Assembly (NCBI GenBank): GCA_020630335.1
Contig: JAHDBN010000001.1
Coordinates: 169,324-233,323 of the forward strand
Length of the DNA: 64,000 nucleotides
Reading direction: 5' to 3'
DNA from: Bacteriovoracaceae bacterium
Lineage (GTDB): Bacteria; Bdellovibrionota; Bacteriovoracia; Bacteriovoracales; Bacteriovoracaceae
The position numbers were made by a program, and so were the translations under genes. Of this stretch, positions 26,782 to 35,970 are shown one piece after another (the stretch's first letter is position 1; each line of letters starts with the position of its first letter). The notes under the pieces are model-generated. The model saw only the letters and a list, made by a program, of their open reading frames with translations, was not told the DNA's origin and did no database searches.

Positions 26782-27487
26782 TATCTATATAACTAATATT
26801 TTGATTAATACTTATAAATTTATTATCCACAGGTGGGAAACCTACATTTTTATAATAATCTAACTCTTCCAATATATGACTATGTCCTAAAAATATTAAA
26901 TCAAATTCTTCTTTTAGTTTATCAACATAGCGCAAATACTTTCCCTGAGATTCTTCCCTATTAAAGCCCTCTTGCATTTCTTTAGATTTTTTTGAAAACT
27001 TTTCTTTTAATTTACAAAGACTCTCAAAGGATAAAACTCTTTCTATAATAAATTTTGAAAAACTTCCTCTTATGAATTTTCTATATTTCATATAAGATGT
27101 GTTCTCTACATCTAATTCATCACCATGAGACATGTAGATTTTTTTTGAATCCAATATAAAAGTTTTTTCTTTTTTTATATATTCAAAACTTTCTTGGTAA
27201 TCCTTAGAAACATGTCTTCTAATAAATTTTTCAAAGTGAAAATCATGATTACCTTCAAACCACCATACTTTCTTAGTCTTAAGCATTGTTCTTAATTCAA
27301 CAAAAAACTCTGAATACTCAGATAAATACTCAATATGTGGTCCTATTAATTGATCAAAAATATCCCCAAGAAAAACAATCACATCTGCTTCTAGTGTTTC
27401 TTTTTTGGAAAGAAACTTTAGTAAAAGATCATACCTTTCATCATCTTGTGATCGAACATGAATATCAGAAATTAAGCTAAGTTTCAT
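26774..27487 (-). CDS. LpxH-like metallophosphoesterase
   Basis: The 237-residue protein has the calcineurin-type metal motifs in order: SDIH (near 7-10), FLGDIFDQ, GNHDFH, SHGDELD and LGHSH. Length and motif spacing resemble UDP-2,3-diacylglucosamine pyrophosphatase LpxH, which makes lipid X in lipid A synthesis; LpxH normally has GNRDF where this has GNHDF, so a related phosphoesterase is possible. The next gene upstream makes an ADP-heptose precursor, which supports an envelope lipid role. It overlaps that gene by four bases. Confidence 0.75.
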   Translation of the reverse strand: MKLSLISDIHVRSQDDERYDLLLKFLSKKETLEADVIVFLGDIFDQLIGPHIEYLSEYSEFFVELRTMLKTKKVWWFEGNHDFHFEKFIRRHVSKDYQESFEYIKKEKTFILDSKKIYMSHGDELDVENTSYMKYRKFIRGSFSKFIIERVLSFESLCKLKEKFSKKSKEMQEGFNREESQGKYLRYVDKLKEEFDLIFLGHSHILEELDYYKNVGFPPVDNKFISINQNISYIDIN

Positions 27488-27927
27488 GATTTTTTAATTT
27501 TCTCAATAAGTTTAGTACTAGAATACCCTTCTATGAACTGAAGAGATTTTACTTCACCTTTATTTTCTAAAACAAACTCACTTCCAACAATCTCGGAAAC
27601 CTTCCAATCTCCACCTTTAACTAAAACAAAAGGTGAAACTTTTCTTATTAAATCTAAAGGCGTTTTTTCATTGAAAATCTCTACCCAATCTACACTCTCT
27701 AGTGATTCTAAGAAGAATTTTCTATCAGATTCATTGTTAATTGGTCTTGAGTCTCCTTTTAACCCCTTAACACTTTCATCAGAATTAAGGCCAACAATTA
27801 GAATATCTCCCAATTCTTTTGCGCTCTTTAAATATTCTAAGTGTCCTCTATGAAGAAGATCAAAACATCCATTGGTAAAAACAATTTTCTTATCTGAGTT
27901 TTTCTCTAAAAAGGACTCTAGATTCAT
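27484..27927 (-). CDS. D-beta-D-heptose 1-phosphate adenylyltransferase (RfaE2/HldE C-terminal type)
   Basis: The 147-residue stand-alone nucleotidyltransferase has TNGCFDLLHRGHLEYL with the HxGH motif at 26-29 and VLVKGGDWKVSEIVG, characteristic of the RfaE2 half of HldE. It transfers AMP to heptose-1-phosphate on the route to ADP-heptose for the LPS core. The kinase half is not encoded here. It overlaps genes on both sides by four bases. Confidence 0.92.
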   Translation of the reverse strand: MNLESFLEKNSDKKIVFTNGCFDLLHRGHLEYLKSAKELGDILIVGLNSDESVKGLKGDSRPINNESDRKFFLESLESVDWVEIFNEKTPLDLIRKVSPFVLVKGGDWKVSEIVGSEFVLENKGEVKSLQFIEGYSSTKLIEKIKKS

Positions 27928-28595
27928 TTAGATTTAATTTCAGTCCAAGAGATTGCACTTGAAAACCCAAGAACTTCAAAAATTCCTGCAGTAAAAATAG
28001 AACAGAAACTAAAGATTGCTCTCAAGAAAGTTTGAGCAAAGCTTAGATCTTCTTTTCTTTTAGATTCAATACTTAAGTCTAGAAGGTGCATTCCTAAAGT
28101 TTGATTTGTTGTTTTCCAAAAAATTGAAAAATAAAAGATATAATACGTTATAAAAAATGGCGCCATGAAATAAGTCCAAAAACTTGTATTCTCAATAAGA
28201 TTTAAATTCATTGTTCCAAGAAGAAAATAATTAATAAGAGTAGATACTATTAATACTGAGCCAGTGATAACAACTAAATCAATTAACCAAGAACATAACT
28301 TCTTAAAAAAGCTAATTGTTTCTTTACTAGAAACAAAGCTAGAACTTTTCTTATTTATAATTGGTGTTTTTTTATCTACAGAAGCATTAGGCATTTTGAA
28401 TGTTACTGGTTTCTTAGCTTTCTTATTTTCGAATTTAGCTTTTCTTTTTATGCTTTCAATATCTCTTGATGTAACAGTTGTTTTTTCAACAAACTTTTTA
28501 TATTTTTCCTGATTAAAACCAAGTCCTTCAGTTAAAGGATTAAAATTAAACTCTTCTTCAGAAAGATTAAAATTATCAAGATTATCCATGCACAC
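27924..28595 (-). CDS. RDD-family membrane protein
   Basis: The 223-residue protein has a basic, low-complexity cytoplasmic N-terminus of about 95 residues, then four hydrophobic spans. The RDD-like features are LCSWLIDLVVITGSVLIV at the first span and TTNQTLGMHLLDLSIE between spans. The N-terminus resembles a disordered adaptor segment. It starts at 28595 with a second ATG two codons later. It overlaps the heptose gene by four bases. The molecular role of RDD proteins is mostly unknown. Confidence 0.85.
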   Translation of the reverse strand: MCMDNLDNFNLSEEEFNFNPLTEGLGFNQEKYKKFVEKTTVTSRDIESIKRKAKFENKKAKKPVTFKMPNASVDKKTPIINKKSSSFVSSKETISFFKKLCSWLIDLVVITGSVLIVSTLINYFLLGTMNLNLIENTSFWTYFMAPFFITYYIFYFSIFWKTTNQTLGMHLLDLSIESKRKEDLSFAQTFLRAIFSFCSIFTAGIFEVLGFSSAISWTEIKSK

Positions 28596-28614
28596 ACTCC
28601 TAAATCTTATAGAT

Positions 28615-29328
28615 TTAGATTCTCATATTTATCATTGCCTGTACATGCCCTATTGCATAGCTAAGAGCATTGGGAGAGCGCATAATATTGGTTTTAGCGT
28701 TGATTTCAAATAAATTTGATACCTTTTCTAGCTCTTCTATCTCTTTAGAAGAAAAACCACCTTCTGGCCCAATAATAATTAGGATTCTTTGATCTCTTGT
28801 TGGTCTAGCTTCTTGCTTAGATTTCTCTAAATCTCTTTGAGAATTAAAAAAGAAAATAAAATCATAGTCTTTAAATGAAATTTCACTAAGCTTAATTTCT
28901 TGTTCAACATCTAGTTCATAAAAAGCATTTGATTGCTCTATGGAAGATTGAATAATTTTTTTCATTCTTTCATCTTTATAAACTATTCTTTGAGAGTATT
29001 CTGATTCAAATACTATAAGTTTTTTAACATCGCATTCTATTGATTTTTTTAATGCTTCAAAAAAAGCATCTTTTTTAATATGGCCAAGCGCTATATCAAT
29101 ATTTCTATTATCAGATTTTTTTTCTGTAGTTAAAATTTCTACTTCTATTTCATTTTTTAGAATATTTATAATTTTTGATTTTGCAAAACTCCCTATTCCA
29201 TTCAATAGGAGCAATTCTTGCTCCTTTTTTACTCTTAATACATTTTTTAGATGATGAAAGGCTTCACCTTTTATAAGAAGCTTATCAGACTCACTAAAAC
29301 TAAGATTTCTTAATAGTATTGCTCTCAT
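28615..29328 (-). CDS. rsmE: 16S rRNA m3U1498 methyltransferase RsmE
   Basis: RsmE is a SPOUT-class methyltransferase acting on U1498 of 16S rRNA. The knot motif is clear near the C-terminus: ILIIIGPEGGFSSKEIEEL and MRSPNALSYAIGHVQAM. The N-terminal PUA-like domain has EAFHHLKNVLRVKKEQEL. I choose the ATG at 29326-29328, because it overlaps the prmA stop as ATGA and gives the usual N-terminus MRAILLRN; the longer frame from 29355 lies inside prmA. The result is 237 residues, the usual length. Confidence 0.94.
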   Translation of the reverse strand: MRAILLRNLSFSESDKLLIKGEAFHHLKNVLRVKKEQELLLLNGIGSFAKSKIINILKNEIEVEILTTEKKSDNRNIDIALGHIKKDAFFEALKKSIECDVKKLIVFESEYSQRIVYKDERMKKIIQSSIEQSNAFYELDVEQEIKLSEISFKDYDFIFFFNSQRDLEKSKQEARPTRDQRILIIIGPEGGFSSKEIEELEKVSNLFEINAKTNIMRSPNALSYAIGHVQAMINMRI

Positions 29329-30245
29329 TTCTTTTTCATTAATAAAGCGACCCAATCACCATCAACCATCATTAATGAATTTTCATAATTAAGATCATTA
29401 AAATGACTAATGATTTCTGCTTCTTGGCCAACTAAAATTCCTGACAATATTAAGTTTTTACAATTTAACTCATTTAAAAATGCAGATTCTAGCAATAGAA
29501 CATTCTTTAAGATATTAGAAAAAACAAGATCATAACTTTTATCTTTGATTCTTTCTTTTTCATTTGGCATTAATACATGACAATCTCTAAGAGAGATCTC
29601 GTTTAAATCAATGTTCACCCTTGTATTTTCCATCGCAGCTTCTTCAATATCAAAGTAGCAAACTTTAGATGAATAGATTTTTTGATGACCTATTCCTAAA
29701 ATTCCAGAGCCACATCCAAAATCTAGCACTTCTTTTACTTCTTGATCTTCAAGCCCTTTTAGAATCTTAAGACAAAGTCTAGTTGTCTCATGAGTTCCAG
29801 TCCCAAAACCCTGTCCTGGATAAATATAAATTTCTTCTTTTTTATTTTCTGTTTTCTCCCAGGAAGGGACAATTGATAAATTCTTATAACCCAGATCAAT
29901 TCTTTCGTAATGCTTCTTCCATTCTTCAGACCAATCCTTACTTTCTACTTCTGAAAGATCTTTTCTGATTTGATGTACTTCTAGCAAATATTTTTGAAAA
30001 TCTTTTGCTTCATCAAGATCAGAGAAGTATATTTTTTTACCTTGAGATTCTATTAACAATTCTAATTTTTGAATCGAATCATCTCCAAGATCTCCACCAC
30101 AATAACTTAACTCTCCAAGCTTTTCATCTATTTCTGATTCTTCTAACTCGCCTTCATAGACTATTACTGATTCGTAACTTTCTATTTTTTCAGACAAGCC
30201 TGGGTATTCTTTAGCTGAAAGAGTTATTGAGTGGAATTTCTTCAA
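29325..30245 (-). CDS. prmA: Ribosomal protein L11 methyltransferase PrmA
   Basis: The 306-residue protein has a variable N-terminal domain (about 1-120) and a class I methyltransferase domain with YPGQGFGTGTHETTRL, VLDFGCGSGILGIG and SNILKNVLLLE, the standard PrmA motif set. PrmA trimethylates ribosomal protein L11. The pairing of prmA with rsmE is common in bacteria. It diverges from udk over 147 bases. Confidence 0.94.
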   Translation of the reverse strand: MKKFHSITLSAKEYPGLSEKIESYESVIVYEGELEESEIDEKLGELSYCGGDLGDDSIQKLELLIESQGKKIYFSDLDEAKDFQKYLLEVHQIRKDLSEVESKDWSEEWKKHYERIDLGYKNLSIVPSWEKTENKKEEIYIYPGQGFGTGTHETTRLCLKILKGLEDQEVKEVLDFGCGSGILGIGHQKIYSSKVCYFDIEEAAMENTRVNIDLNEISLRDCHVLMPNEKERIKDKSYDLVFSNILKNVLLLESAFLNELNCKNLILSGILVGQEAEIISHFNDLNYENSLMMVDGDWVALLMKKK

Positions 30246-30392
30246 AATTTTTAGCCTTTTATGTTACTAAGACTTATATCACTAACTACCCATATATAGC
30301 TTAAACTAGGTAATATCTTCATATTTTCTAAATCACTCTGGTGAAATCTTCATTTTTGAGTTAAAAAAAGTGAGCAAAATAAGGATTTTAAT

Positions 30393-31061
30393 ATGTATAT
30401 TCTCGCTATTGCAGGTGGATCAGGTTCAGGTAAGACGACTTTTACCAAGAAACTTATAGATAAGCTTCCATCAAGCGAGATTACTATGCTTTCTATGGAT
30501 TCTTATTATCTGCCAAATCAACCTCAAGAAAACTTCACCGAGTCAGGAAAAGCAAACTTTGATCATCCTGATGCTTTTGACTGGGAACTTCTGTTTGAAC
30601 ACCTTTTTATGCTTAAAAATGGTGAGACTATCGAATCTCCTATTTATGATTTCGAGGAATCAAAGAGAGTTCAAAATAAATCCATTAATCTCTACCCAAC
30701 AAAAGTTTTAGTTTTTGAGGGTATATTTGCTCTATACGATAAAAGAATTAGGGAAATGGCTGATGTTAAATGCTTTTTAAATGTAGATGCTGATATTAGA
30801 TTTATTAGAAGGCTTCACCGAGATATCCAGGAAAGAGGAAGATCTCTTGATTCAGTAATTTCTCAATACTATGAAACTGTTAGGCCTATGTATCAAAAAT
30901 ATTTAGATCCTCAAAAACAATACGCAGATGTTATTGTTGGAGAAGAAACTGACAATGCTGCTGGCATAATCTCATCAAAGCTAAAAGAAGTTATACATAC
31001 TACTTTCAATACCACAGAAAACTTGAAAGAATCAGTAAGTGAGCAATCCATCCAACAATAA
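30393..31061 (+). CDS. udk: Uridine/cytidine kinase
   Basis: The 222-residue kinase has Walker A AGGSGSGKTTFTKKL (about 7-21), the substrate motif FDHPDAFDWELL and VLVFEGIFAL. It phosphorylates uridine and cytidine in pyrimidine salvage. A Shine-Dalgarno AAGGA precedes the ATG. The last 23 bases overlap the start of rnj, so the two are likely co-translated. The divergent 147-base gap to prmA probably holds promoters for both directions. Confidence 0.93.
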   Translation: MYILAIAGGSGSGKTTFTKKLIDKLPSSEITMLSMDSYYLPNQPQENFTESGKANFDHPDAFDWELLFEHLFMLKNGETIESPIYDFEESKRVQNKSINLYPTKVLVFEGIFALYDKRIREMADVKCFLNVDADIRFIRRLHRDIQERGRSLDSVISQYYETVRPMYQKYLDPQKQYADVIVGEETDNAAGIISSKLKEVIHTTFNTTENLKESVSEQSIQQ

Positions 31062-32601
31062 ATATGACTTAAAATTTACTCCTATAGGTGGCGTGGGCCA
31101 GATTGGTGGGAATATGAGTTTAGTTGAAACTCCTCACCACGGTATCATCATAGACTCAGGAACTCTTTTCCCTAGAGATAAAGTTCTTGGGATTAATTAC
31201 CTTATTCCAGATTATGAAGATGTCGACTTCGCTAAATTTGATTCTATTTTAATCACTCATTGTCATGAAGACCATATTGGTGGGTTAAAACTACTTTTAA
31301 GAAAAGCTCCTTCTCTTAAAATTTATTGTTCTCACTACACATCTATTGTTCTTAAAAACAAATTAAAAAAAGATCTAAACTTAGAAGTTATAAACAATCT
31401 TCAAGAAATCAAAATAGGTGATATTAAAATCATCCCTTTTGAAGTTGATCACTCAACAGCACAAACTTTTGGTTTTTTCATTAATGCCAATAATCAGTCT
31501 CTAGTTTTTGCTTCAGATTTTAAATGTCATGAAAAATCTCTAAATGTTCTTGAAAATTTAAAATCAATTAATAAAAGTGCCAAGGGATCTAAGAATTTTG
31601 TAAGCTTTCTAGATAGTACAAGTGTAAGAAAAGTTGGTTTTAGTACTCGAGAAGAAGAGGTCTATACGGATTTGAAAAAAGTTCTTTCAAGGGATCAAAG
31701 AACACTTATCACTCTTTTTTCTTCAAATATTCACAGACTTAAATCAATTATCGATATTGCTAAAGAAATAAATAAAAAGGTTCTTCTTTACGGAAGATCT
31801 ATGCATTTTAGTTTTAAATGTGCAGTAGATGCTGGCCTTTTAAAGAAAAGTGACGCTTTAGATATAGAGATGGAAAGTAGTATCCAAAATCATCACCTAG
31901 TCTTAGCTCCTGGATGCCAAGGAAGCTTTAGATCTACACTTAAAAATATTTCAAAAAATATTTCTCCATATTTTAAAGTCCAACCTGGCGATCAAGTTGT
32001 TTTTAGTTCAAGTATTATTCCTGGAAACGAAAAGCAAATTCAAAGCTTATATAATGCTTTTACTGATCTTGGTGCGGAGCTAGTCACTTACAAAGATTTT
32101 AAAATACACTGCTCTGGCCATGCTGGACAAGCTGATCTAAGCACTTTTATGAAAAAACTAGATCTCACTCATCATGTTCCTATTCACGGAGAAACTTTTT
32201 TATTAAAAAAGAATTATGATTTTATTAGTGCAACTTTTCCAAAAATTAAAACAAATTTTATAAGAGATTTTGACTCCGTAGTATTCAAAGACAATGATAT
32301 TGAAGTCTATGATCTTTCTTTTAAAAAACCACTTCTTATTGATTATGCTCACAATGAAATCCCACGTTCAGTCATCTCTCAAAGAAGAAAAATTGCTGAG
32401 AATGGAATGATTATCATGAATAAAGAGACATTTAAACTTGTTAGTTATGGTGTGAATATAAGTGAAGGTAATCTGAATAACCTAGAAGCTAAGAATAAAA
32501 AGAAAAATTTTCATAATAGAAATTCTGAAGAGATTAGGATCTTTTTACGTCGATCACTTCAGAGCATCTTGGGTTATAAGCCGATTGTTGTGGTTAATTA
32601 A
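31039..32601 (+). CDS. rnj: Ribonuclease J
   Basis: RNase J is a metallo-beta-lactamase/beta-CASP nuclease with endo- and 5'-3' exonuclease action in RNA processing. The 520-residue protein has TPIGGVGQIGGNM at the N-terminus, the zinc motif THCHEDHIGG (family form THGHEDHIG), SFLDSTS for the second domain and HCSGHAGQADLSTF near the C-terminal metal motifs. It starts with GTG at 31039 within udk. A C-terminal domain is present. A degraded second copy of its last 60 bases lies at 33401-33460. Confidence 0.93.
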   Translation: MSNPSNNKYDLKFTPIGGVGQIGGNMSLVETPHHGIIIDSGTLFPRDKVLGINYLIPDYEDVDFAKFDSILITHCHEDHIGGLKLLLRKAPSLKIYCSHYTSIVLKNKLKKDLNLEVINNLQEIKIGDIKIIPFEVDHSTAQTFGFFINANNQSLVFASDFKCHEKSLNVLENLKSINKSAKGSKNFVSFLDSTSVRKVGFSTREEEVYTDLKKVLSRDQRTLITLFSSNIHRLKSIIDIAKEINKKVLLYGRSMHFSFKCAVDAGLLKKSDALDIEMESSIQNHHLVLAPGCQGSFRSTLKNISKNISPYFKVQPGDQVVFSSSIIPGNEKQIQSLYNAFTDLGAELVTYKDFKIHCSGHAGQADLSTFMKKLDLTHHVPIHGETFLLKKNYDFISATFPKIKTNFIRDFDSVVFKDNDIEVYDLSFKKPLLIDYAHNEIPRSVISQRRKIAENGMIIMNKETFKLVSYGVNISEGNLNNLEAKNKKKNFHNRNSEEIRIFLRRSLQSILGYKPIVVVN

Positions 32602-32697
32602 TTTCTAATCTTGCTATAACCCAAAACGTGTAAATAATACATTCGTTCAATTTTTCTTTTGGAATCATGATATACAATCATTGAGCAAGGATTAAAA

Positions 32698-33399
32698 ATG
32701 AATAATATGTGTATTTTTATAGTGTCTGTTATGAGCTTAATTAGTTATGCTAAGACTAGCTGTTCTCACAGTACTCCTTTTAATATCAATGATCATTTTT
32801 CGACTCCTAACAATATAAAAGAGATTGAAATTAAAAAACATAAAACTCTCACTCACTTATTAAAAATAAAAAACATAAAAACTTCCTGCAGAGAAATCCC
32901 TGAAATTTCTGAGAACTTTGATATATTTGTTAAAAGTGTTGTAGTGGAAGGTTTACAAAAAATTGCATCTATTAACCCGAAACTCTTTGCAAAGGCGCGG
33001 AAGAGATTATTTTATCATCGAGTCAGAATAGATTGTTATAAACCCAAAAGACAATCTATCTTTGCTGCAGGCAAATATGTTCCTTTTCTAAATAAAATAA
33101 CCCTGGGTGGAATGGGATTACATGATACAAGAAACTTTGTTCTAAATAGTCAATCCATAATTAATAGTGATGATAATTTTATGAAAACAGCTTTGATAGC
33201 TTATAAAAATATCATTTTTCACGAATTTTTACATTTTTTTAAATTTGATAACGTTAGAAACAAAATTCATAATGCTGGTTATACTAAAAATGATTTAGTT
33301 TATTCTTGTTCATTTATAGCTTATCCTTACAATTTAACACATGCTATAGATTATGATGATGCTTTAAATGCTTGTAAGTTAAAAAAATACTCTCACTAG
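32698..33399 (+). CDS. Putative secreted HExxH metallopeptidase-like protein
   Basis: A 233-residue protein with an N-terminal export signal (hydrophobic about 5-18) and a zinc-peptidase-like motif FHEFLHFF with His175, Glu176 and His179. The rest has several cysteines that could form disulfides in the periplasm. I do not recognise the family. An AAGGAT Shine-Dalgarno and a TATACAAT box lie upstream. Its stop is directly followed by a degenerate piece of the rnj 3' end, so the gene appears to have been inserted next to rnj. A protease role is inferred from the motif only. Confidence 0.65.
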   Translation: MNNMCIFIVSVMSLISYAKTSCSHSTPFNINDHFSTPNNIKEIEIKKHKTLTHLLKIKNIKTSCREIPEISENFDIFVKSVVVEGLQKIASINPKLFAKARKRLFYHRVRIDCYKPKRQSIFAAGKYVPFLNKITLGGMGLHDTRNFVLNSQSIINSDDNFMKTALIAYKNIIFHEFLHFFKFDNVRNKIHNAGYTKNDLVYSCSFIAYPYNLTHAIDYDDALNACKLKKYSH

Positions 33400-33400
33400 G

Positions 33401-33480
33401 AACTCTGAAGAGATTAGAATCTTTTTATGTCGATCGTTACAAAGTATTTTGGAGTATAAGGCTGATTGTGGTTATTAATT
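33401..33480 (+). pseudogene. Remnant duplicate of the rnj 3' end
   Basis: Bases 33401-33460 align with 32521-32580 of rnj without gaps, with 11 mismatches in 60. The same reading frame is kept and would encode NSEEIRIFL-RSLQSIL-YK, with a stop soon after. The similarity may continue weakly into the downstream region (both have ACCCAAAA and later TTCAATTTT in the same order). There is no start codon for this piece. It marks either an insertion boundary or a partial duplication. Confidence 0.75.
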
Positions 33481-33487
33481 AATATTA

Positions 33488-34014
33488 TTAGTACCCAAAA
33501 TAAATATACCAATTTTCTTCAATTTTCTTATATCCAATATCTGTACTTTTACCTTTATATTTATAGCTATCTAATTGATTAACCAATTCTCCAGGTTCTT
33601 CTATATATGCATATCCTTTTGTACTACCAGAACCAACGATTCCCAAACTACTCGAAATAAATTTTATTTCACCAGGTCTGCTGTAGGCGTTAAACCCTCT
33701 TGGTGTTTTGAGCTTAGTAAAAATATCCCTATAATATTCATGCGCTCATCTGTAATTCCAATAGAAGAAGGATTAGCAGGAGACGTCCAATTACTATCTA
33801 CTCTCAGTAAGCCTTTATCTTTTTGAATCATTCCTAAAAGTTTTTTAAACACTGGTCTGTTTTTTTGAAAATCAAGAATCAAATCTTTGTCGCTTTTATG
33901 GACTGTTTTCCCAGAACTTATTATAAAACTTATTAAGAATGAAAATATAAAAAAAATTAACAACAGAATTAAAAAGAATTTAAAAAGATGTTTGAAAAAA
34001 TTCTTAAATTTCAC
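33488..34014 (-). pseudogene. Frameshifted gene for a membrane-anchored hypothetical protein
   Basis: From ATG at 34014 a frame encodes a protein with an N-terminal membrane anchor (about residues 12-34) and a soluble part. Near 33743-33750 the reading shifts: the original frame stops at 33664, while the -1 frame continues with plausible protein (AHEYYRDIFTKLKTPRGFNA, later KKIEENWYIYFGY) to a stop at 33488. One missing base, for example GAA reduced to GA, restores a product of about 175 residues; the TKLKTPRGFNAYSRPGEI segment recalls pilin-like/GspG C-termini, but this is weak. Either a real pseudogene or a sequencing error. Confidence 0.65.
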
Positions 34015-34048
34015 AGTTTCTCACTTCTAATAAATCTAACATGATTAC

Positions 34049-34623
34049 TTAATCTTTAACTCTTTTATATTTACTCTTGTTACAAAGAAGAGAAACACTA
34101 GGGCTTGGAGCATCCTCTGCCGTATAAGCTTTCTTGAAATATTTCTTATCATAATACATGTCCGCTAAGATTTTACCGCTTGAGTTGACTTTCATTTTTA
34201 GAAATAAATCATCTGAATTGTTTTTACTAAGATTTTTGTCTCCGCAATCAATGCTACCTACAGGGCCTTTTCCTGATAAAGACTTAGGTGTGCAGATATA
34301 ACTAAAAGTTGAATAATTTCCACTGGCATGTAAATCATTTAGCTTGTAAATCCTCCCATCATTCTCGTAGCCAGCAGCTCCATTGAATTGACGATAAAGA
34401 TAGTATTCATTGTTTATTCTTTGGACACCTATTAAATCTGGATAGTAGTGACCACTAGTACTATATTCTGTATAACCACAATACCAATCATTCTCTATTA
34501 GTAATTTTTTATCTCTTTAGTTTTAGAAGTAGTCGTAATTTTTTTAGTTTCAAATCTTTCATCTAGAGTTCTATTTTCTATAAAACTACAACTACACAAA
34601 AAAATTAGTAAAATTCTTTTCAA
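34049..34623 (-). pseudogene. Frameshifted lipoprotein-like gene
   Basis: Directly after ftsZ, a TTG at 34623 begins a frame with a short lipoprotein signal (LKRILLIFLCSCSF) that stops after about 40 codons. Another frame then encodes LLIENDWYCGYTEYSTSG and continues for about 150 residues to the stop at 34049. The join lies in a run of six A bases on the minus strand near 34516-34522; a seventh A would make one continuous protein (KEIKKLLIENDWYCGY). Several cysteines remain in the second part. Its family is unknown. A homopolymer slip suggests decay, phase variation or sequencing error. Confidence 0.6.
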
Positions 34624-34631
34624 AAACGTTG

Positions 34632-35957
34632 TTAGTTTCTATTCCTCAAATAAGAAGGCGTATCAAACTCATCCTCATCAAAGTTAATAAATCCAAGCTT
34701 CTCAGCAATCGATTTTGTTCTATCCTTACTAATCTCAGTGTTTATTCTACTTGCCTCAGCAACAGGCGCTAGAGCTACAGGAGCTTGCGGTAAGCTTTCT
34801 GAAGGCTTAACTTCTTTTATAGCTTCTCTTAGTGAGCCAGATGGCAACTCGTGAGGAGAAGCCATTCTTGAAGGTTCATGAGAGGAGTAACTTGGAGCAT
34901 GCACATCAGCTCTTTCATCATTTCTAATTGCTCCTAAACTCTGAGCAAGCTCTTCTCTTGAAATATTTATATCATTAGGAGTAACTTGAAATTGAGAAGT
35001 CTCAAGTCCTGTCGCTATAACAGTTACTTTTACTTCTTCTCCAAGCTCTTCATTTATTACCGTTCCAAAAATAATCTCTGCTTCCTCATCGGCTGTTTCC
35101 ATGATGAAAGTCATCGCTTTATTTGCTTCACTTGTCGTTAGGTTTGAGCTTCCTGAAATATTAACAATTAAGCCAGTTGCTCCATTAATTCTTACATCTT
35201 CAAGTAAAGGAGATTCTATTGCTTGCTTAGAAGCTGCTACCGCTCTATCTTCTCCACTTGCAATCCCTGTTCCCATTAAAGCAATACCTTTACCTTTCAT
35301 CACTGCTCTCACATCTGAGAAATCAGAATTGATAAGACCTGTATTATTAATAAGATCACTAATTCCTTTTACAGCATTTAATAAAATTTCATCAGCTTTC
35401 TTAAACGTATCAACTAAACTCAAATCTTCACCAGCAACTTCTAATAATCTATCGTTAGGAATTGTAATAAAAGAATCAACGTTAGAAGCAAGATCTAAAA
35501 GGCCTTCTCTTGCTTGTCTCATTCTTTTTTTCCCTTCAAAACCAAAGGGCTTCGTTACAACACCTACAGTTAAAGCACCAAGCTCTCTAGCAAGTTTCGC
35601 AATTACTGGAGCAGCCCCAGTTCCTGTTCCACCACCCATTCCAGCAGTGATAAAAACCATATCAGCTCCTGAAAGGGCCTTACTTATAGTATCGTAATCT
35701 TCCATTGCAGCTTTCTTTCCCACTTCAGGATTAGAACCAGCTCCAAGGCCTTTTGTTATATCTTTACCTAATTGAATTTTTACAGGTGCTTGATTTGCAT
35801 CTAACGCTTGAACATCTGTGTTTGCTACTAAATAAGTAACACCACCAAGTCCTTCTTTAATCATTGTATTTACTGCATTACATCCAGCTCCACCAATTCC
35901 AAAAACTACAATTTTAGCTCCTGATTTAGTTTCTTGATTTTCTGCTATTTCAAACAT
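34632..35957 (-). CDS. ftsZ: Cell division protein FtsZ
   Basis: FtsZ is the tubulin-like GTPase that forms the division ring. The 441-residue protein has [16 protein letters not shown] at the N-terminus, VANTDVQAL, the tubulin signature [10 protein letters not shown] and the T7-loop region [12 protein letters not shown]. The C-terminal linker (about 330-420) is Pro/Ser/Ala-rich, and the end RNRN is preceded by a short hydrophobic/acidic peptide DTPSYLR resembling the FtsA-binding tail. A strong GGAGG Shine-Dalgarno precedes it, 13 bases after ftsA. Confidence 0.98.
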   Translation of the reverse strand: MFEIAENQETKSGAKIVVFGIGGAGCNAVNTMIKEGLGGVTYLVANTDVQALDANQAPVKIQLGKDITKGLGAGSNPEVGKKAAMEDYDTISKALSGADMVFITAGMGGGTGTGAAPVIAKLARELGALTVGVVTKPFGFEGKKRMRQAREGLLDLASNVDSFITIPNDRLLEVAGEDLSLVDTFKKADEILLNAVKGISDLINNTGLINSDFSDVRAVMKGKGIALMGTGIASGEDRAVAASKQAIESPLLEDVRINGATGLIVNISGSSNLTTSEANKAMTFIMETADEEAEIIFGTVINEELGEEVKVTVIATGLETSQFQVTPNDINISREELAQSLGAIRNDERADVHAPSYSSHEPSRMASPHELPSGSLREAIKEVKPSESLPQAPVALAPVAEASRINTEISKDRTKSIAEKLGFINFDEDEFDTPSYLRNRN

Positions 35958-35970
35958 AATTCCTCCTGAA

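Noticed and set aside
35101..35697. Long plus-strand frame antisense to ftsZ (198 codons)
   Set aside because: It mirrors the conserved FtsZ coding sequence and arises from its codon bias; no ribosome site or recognisable domain.
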